This document shows positions 60,950-64,000 of a DNA stretch of 64,000 bases, piece after piece (position 1 is the first letter of the stretch; each line of letters begins with the position of its first letter). The notes under the pieces are model-generated. The model was not told the DNA's origin and did no database searches. It saw only the letters and a list, made by a program, of their open reading frames with translations. The translations under genes were made by a program, and so were the position numbers. This DNA comes from Paraburkholderia caribensis. GTDB taxonomy: Bacteria; Pseudomonadota; Gammaproteobacteria; Burkholderiales; Burkholderiaceae. Where the stretch lies: contig NZ_CP026101.1 in assembly GCF_002902945.1 (NCBI RefSeq), positions 3,472,001-3,536,000 of the forward strand, in the 5' to 3' direction.

Positions 60950-61699
60950 ATGAACCTCTCCAGGCGCCTCGCGGCGGAGCTGTTCGGCACCTTCTGGCTC
61001 GTACTCGGAGGTTGCGGCAGCGCCGTCCTTGCAGCAAATTTCGCCGGTCCCGTGCATGGGCTCGGCATCGGCTTCGTGGGCGTTTCGCTCGCTTTCGGCC
61101 TGACCGTCCTGACCATGGCGTATGCGATCGGGCATATTTCCGGCTGTCACCTGAATCCGGCCGTGAGCGTGGGCCTGGCTGTCGCCGGGCGCTTCGCGGC
61201 GCGCGACCTCGTTCCGTACATCGTGGCGCAGGTGCTGGGCGCCGTGCTCGGCGCGTACGTGCTGTCCGTCATCGCCTCGGGCAATCCGGACTTCCATCTG
61301 GTCGCGAGCGGCTTCGCGAGCAACGGGTATGGCGACCGTTCGCCGGGCCACTTCGCGTTGCCGGCTGCGTTCGTCTGCGAAACGGTGATGACGGCCTTCT
61401 TCCTGTTCGTGATTCTCGGCGCAACGGATAAGCGCGCGCCGGCAGGCTTCGCGCCGATCGCGATTGGCCTCTGCCTCACGCTGATCCATCTGATCTCGAT
61501 TCCCGTGACGAATACGTCGGTGAATCCGGCGCGATCGACGGGGCCCGCGCTGTTCGTCGGCGGCGCTGCCGTCGACCAGTTGTGGCTCTTCTGGGTCGCG
61601 CCGATTCTCGGCGCCGTGATTGCCGCGATCGTTTATCCCGCGGTGGCTGGTGATGCCCGGCATGTCGCGGACGCAGAACGCGTGCGCGTGACGGCCTGA
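60950..61699 (+). CDS. aqpZ: Aquaporin Z, water channel
   Basis: Six-helix water channel of the inner membrane. Both NPA boxes are present (HLNPAVSVG and SVNPARSTGPA), and the selectivity region fits a water-specific channel, including NTSVNPARS. The ATG (MNLSRRLAAELFGTFWLV) was chosen over upstream in-frame codons because it matches the family N-terminus and TTAGGA lies upstream. 249 residues, normal for AqpZ. A terminator follows. Confidence 0.95.
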   Translation: MNLSRRLAAELFGTFWLVLGGCGSAVLAANFAGPVHGLGIGFVGVSLAFGLTVLTMAYAIGHISGCHLNPAVSVGLAVAGRFAARDLVPYIVAQVLGAVLGAYVLSVIASGNPDFHLVASGFASNGYGDRSPGHFALPAAFVCETVMTAFFLFVILGATDKRAPAGFAPIAIGLCLTLIHLISIPVTNTSVNPARSTGPALFVGGAAVDQLWLFWVAPILGAVIAAIVYPAVAGDARHVADAERVRVTA

Positions 61700-61722
61700 T
61701 TGCTGGCTATCCCGTCTGAATG

Positions 61723-61756
61723 AAAACGGGGCGCTTCGGCACCCCGTTTTCGTTTT
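61723..61756 (+). terminator. Intrinsic terminator of aqpZ
   Basis: AAAACGGGG and CCCCGTTTT arms with an internal GC-TTCG-GC tetraloop, followed by CGTTTT, starting 24 bases after the aqpZ stop. Confidence 0.88.
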
Positions 61757-62059
61757 AGCGAATCCCTTCCAGCATTAATAGATGGTTCAAATGTAAGGCT
61801 GGTTTACGGCGGGATTCATCGACATTGAAGAAGCGCCTTAGCTTCTTGAAAGGTCCGCTTCGCTCCGCTCCGCGCTATACGGGCAAATGCCGGGCACTCG
61901 CAAGGCGCTGTCTGGAAAGCATTGCGCGAACGCCGCAAGCCCGCGGATACGGCGGCATTGCATGCTTTCACTTCGTAACATCCTGTCGCAGTGCCGCTCG
62001 CTGGCGACGCGTAGATTGAACCTGTACGGCAAACACGCCGCATTCACAGGAGAATCACA
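61757..62059. other. Intergenic region with no recognised gene
   Basis: Contains a small hairpin (AAGAAGC / GCTTCTT near 61835) and short open frames on both strands that lack ribosome sites and conserved features. The promoter of the following exported-protein gene presumably lies in its right half, but no clear -35/-10 pair was seen. Confidence 0.5.
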
Positions 62060-62374
62060 ATGAAGCGCATCGTCACTCACATGCTCGTTGCAGTTGGCCT
62101 CGCCGCTGGCGCATGCGGTGTCGCACAGGCGCACTCGAATCTGAGCATCGGCCTGTCGCTCGGGACGCCTGCCCCTGCCGACGTGGCGCCCGCGTACGTT
62201 GCGCCTGCGCCGCAGCCGGTGTACTACGGCAACCGGTATTGGGGAGACCGCCGCTACGACGGCTATCGGCATGACCGCGGCTGGGATCGCGGCCGCTGGA
62301 ATCACGGCAACCGTTGGGATAACAGCAATGGCTACCGGGGAAACGACAACCACCGTGGCGGCTATCGTGACTAA
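62060..62374 (+). CDS. Small exported Arg/Gly/Asn/Tyr-rich protein
   Basis: A 104-residue protein with a clear signal peptide (MKRIVTHMLVAVGLAAGACGVAQA) followed by an Ala/Pro segment (PADVAPAYVAPAPQPVYYG) and a low-complexity, basic and aromatic tail of repeated RW/RG/HN/NR pairs. CAGGAGA precedes the ATG. It resembles widespread small PXPV- or YXWGDRR-type periplasmic proteins of Burkholderiales with no assigned function. Confidence 0.85.
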   Translation: MKRIVTHMLVAVGLAAGACGVAQAHSNLSIGLSLGTPAPADVAPAYVAPAPQPVYYGNRYWGDRRYDGYRHDRGWDRGRWNHGNRWDNSNGYRGNDNHRGGYRD

Positions 62375-62510
62375 GCAGTTGGCTTTGGCGGCGTAAATCG
62401 TCTTACGCTTACGCTGGCCGGCTTCAGGCTTCCGCCCTGTTTAGCAGGCTTCACTCCGGCATGGCGCGTTTCCAGACAGGGGCGCGCCATGTGCATTCGG
62501 CAGACGGAAT

Positions 62511-63332
62511 CTACGCCGTCAATTCGTCGTCCAGTTCGAACAATTTGCGCAGGTGGTGCGCGACGCCCGCTTCAAAGTTATTGCCGATACGCGGCACATT
62601 TGGCAGACGTTTGATGAGATCGGGGTTCGCGTTATTCATCATGAACGGATGGCCCGCCGTTTCCAGCATGTCGATGTCGTTCATGTTGTCGCCGAACGCA
62701 ACGCACTTTGCGGCCGGAACATCCAGACGATCGAGCACGAACTGCAATGCACGCCCCTTCGATACGTTCGCCGTCATCACCTCCAGACAGTCCGGCAACG
62801 AGTACGTGACGTAAAGCGCCTCGCCGAACCTGCGCTCGAGGTTGGCAGCGACCACGGCAAGATCTTTGGGATCGCCGATGTACAGCGCCTTCGCGATATC
62901 CGCGCCGTCGTGCTGCTGCAAATCGGTCACGTTGTAGGTGAAGCCCGAGTCCTGGTGATAACGCAGCAACTCGGGCGCATCGCGGTCGATCAGCCATTCC
63001 CGGTCGGCGAACAGATTGACGATCACGCGTCCATGCTCGCCCGCGATTTCCGGCTTCACCAGTTTCTGGACCACGTTCGCCTGAAGATCGTCGGCGAAGA
63101 TCATTTCGTCGTCGGGCGAATGGACTCGCGCGCCGTTCGACGTGATCAGATATGGCCGGATGCCCAGCACATCGCGAATTCCCGCGACGTCGCTATAGTG
63201 GCGCCCCGTCGCGATCACGATGTGTATGCCCTGCGCTTCGAGCGCGCGCACCGTGCTGATCGTGAAGGGGTCCACCTGATGGTTGCTGTTAAGCAGCGTT
63301 CCATCGAGATCGCTGGCAATGACTTTGTACAT
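62511..63332 (-). CDS. Cof-type HAD-IIB sugar-phosphate phosphatase
   Basis: Cytoplasmic phosphatase of the haloacid dehalogenase superfamily. Motifs: DLDGTLLN (nucleophile Asp and acid Asp), ATGRHYSDV, the Lys in NVSKGRALQFVLD and FGDNMNDIDMLETAG. The C2B cap lies between. The start MYKVIASDLDG matches the family; the ribosome site is weak and the frame is open upstream. It lies downstream of a sugar kinase gene on the same strand, which hints at a sugar-phosphate role. Confidence 0.92.
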   Translation of the reverse strand: MYKVIASDLDGTLLNSNHQVDPFTISTVRALEAQGIHIVIATGRHYSDVAGIRDVLGIRPYLITSNGARVHSPDDEMIFADDLQANVVQKLVKPEIAGEHGRVIVNLFADREWLIDRDAPELLRYHQDSGFTYNVTDLQQHDGADIAKALYIGDPKDLAVVAANLERRFGEALYVTYSLPDCLEVMTANVSKGRALQFVLDRLDVPAAKCVAFGDNMNDIDMLETAGHPFMMNNANPDLIKRLPNVPRIGNNFEAGVAHHLRKLFELDDELTA

Positions 63333-63423
63333 GGGCGGGCGGCAGACGGCGTCGGAAAGCTCCATTTTATCGCCTCTCGGCGCGGCACCTTCCGTTTCCA
63401 GCCGCTCCCATGCGTTTAGCCCG

Positions 63424-64000
63424 TCATGCACCGCCGGGTTGCGCAGCCGCCCGCCGAGCCATCTGCAATGCGCCGTGCGCCGAATCCGAAAGCGGCGCGC
63501 GCAGACGCTCGCGATAGGGCGCGGGCACATAGTCGCTCAGCGGCTTGCCAAGGCCGCCGCACAGCGCGACAGGCAAGCTTCCGGTTGGGTCGAGCGCTGC
63601 AATCATCTTGCCGATCTCCTGGCCGGCTTCGCGCAGCAGCCGGGCGGCAAACGGGTGCTCGCGATGCGCGACGACGACGGGCGCGAGGCTCGCATAAGCC
63701 GTCTGGTTCGCGTCGCACAGCCATACCACCAGCCCGTCGCGATCGGTCGCGCCGACGTGCTCGATCAGTGCCTGCGAGAGTTCGTCGGCGGGAATGCGGC
63801 CGTCGAGCGCCTGCTGCGCGTACACGATGGCGCGCAGGCCGAACCAGGCGCCGCCGGCCTCGTCGGCAGACGGATAACCGTAGCCAGCGACCATCCGGCT
63901 TTGGCCGTCACGGTCCAGCACAGCCGCGACGCTGCCCGTTCCCAGCGCGACGATCACGCCCGGCTCGCCGCCGTGTGCGCCGAGCAAGGTCGAATAGGCG
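63424..64000 (-). CDS. BadF/BcrA-type kinase, probably glucosamine or N-acetylglucosamine kinase (5' end outside window)
   Basis: The frame is open through the right window edge, so the N-terminal part is missing. The visible C-terminal lobe has the phosphate loop ALGTGSVAAVLDRDG, the conserved GYGYPSADEAGGAWFGLRA and the adenosine motif LPVALCGGLGKPLSDYV. This pattern fits the BadF/BadG/BcrA/BcrD ATPase family, which includes N-acetylglucosamine kinases. Substrate is inferred. Its stop is about 90 bp from the HAD phosphatase start on the same strand, so an operon is likely. Confidence 0.82.
   Translation of the reverse strand, partial: AYSTLLGAHGGEPGVIVALGTGSVAAVLDRDGQSRMVAGYGYPSADEAGGAWFGLRAIVYAQQALDGRIPADELSQALIEHVGATDRDGLVVWLCDANQTAYASLAPVVVAHREHPFAARLLREAGQEIGKMIAALDPTGSLPVALCGGLGKPLSDYVPAPYRERLRAPLSDSAHGALQMARRAAAQPGGA

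Noticed and set aside
61816..62043. 75-codon minus-strand frame between aqpZ and the small exported protein
   Set aside because: No ribosome site, no recognisable feature, and it runs into the promoter region of the next gene.

Overview
The window is a high-GC betaproteobacterial chromosome segment. Gene order and protein sequences fit Burkholderiaceae, most likely Paraburkholderia; this is inferred from the layout (fliST, fliEFGHIJK, fliLMNOPQR, flgBCDEFGHIJ, flhBAFG-fliA, flhDC-motAB-che) and not from a marker gene. Nearly all of it is one flagellar and chemotaxis island of about 57 kb. Flagellin (fliC) and cap (fliD) genes are not here.

Layout. 1-1.2 kb: end of an aldehyde dehydrogenase gene. 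1.2-3.9 kb (minus): fliS-fliT, a second FliK-like gene and a stand-alone FlhB C-terminal domain, behind a clear sigma28 promoter. 4.1-11.8 kb: divergent fliE and fliFGHIJK. 12.4-17.0 kb: fliLMNOPQR. 18.0-21.2 kb (minus): flgKL. 22.2-23.1 kb (minus): ycgR. 23.4-31.2 kb (minus): flgBCDEFGHIJ, divergent from flgA-flgM-flgN (31.4-33.7 kb). 34.7-42.5 kb (minus): flhB-flhA, flhF-flhG-fliA. 42.7-44.6 kb (minus): a secreted DUF2844/DUF3443 pair. 45.6-58.3 kb (minus): flhDC-motAB-cheY-cheA-cheW-mcp-cheR-cheD-cheB-cheY-cheZ. 59-64 kb: a glycosyltransferase, an H-NS-type protein, an aquaporin, a small exported protein, a HAD phosphatase and a partial sugar kinase.

Regulatory logic. FlhDC sits at the top; FliA (sigma28) and FlgM give the late checkpoint. 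Five sites with exact TAAA-N15-GCCGATAA-like spacing were found by eye, before fliST, flgKL, ycgR, flgMN and (weaker) motAB-che. They outline a late regulon of hook-junction proteins, flagellin/cap chaperones, the c-di-GMP brake, the anti-sigma factor and probably the chemotaxis operon.

The most unusual content is a family of six intergenic elements (409-663 bp, about 3.7 kb in total). They are built from nested inverted repeats with two small hairpins at each end and carry no transposase. Every copy lies just downstream of a gene's stop codon. The gene 3' ends beside them, and the spacers between stop codon and element, are strikingly G+T-rich on the coding strand. One copy splits fliK from fliL, another splits flhA from flhF, and two copies bracket flgKL in opposite orientation. 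Compensatory changes inside the most divergent copy suggest that its folded or palindromic form is maintained.
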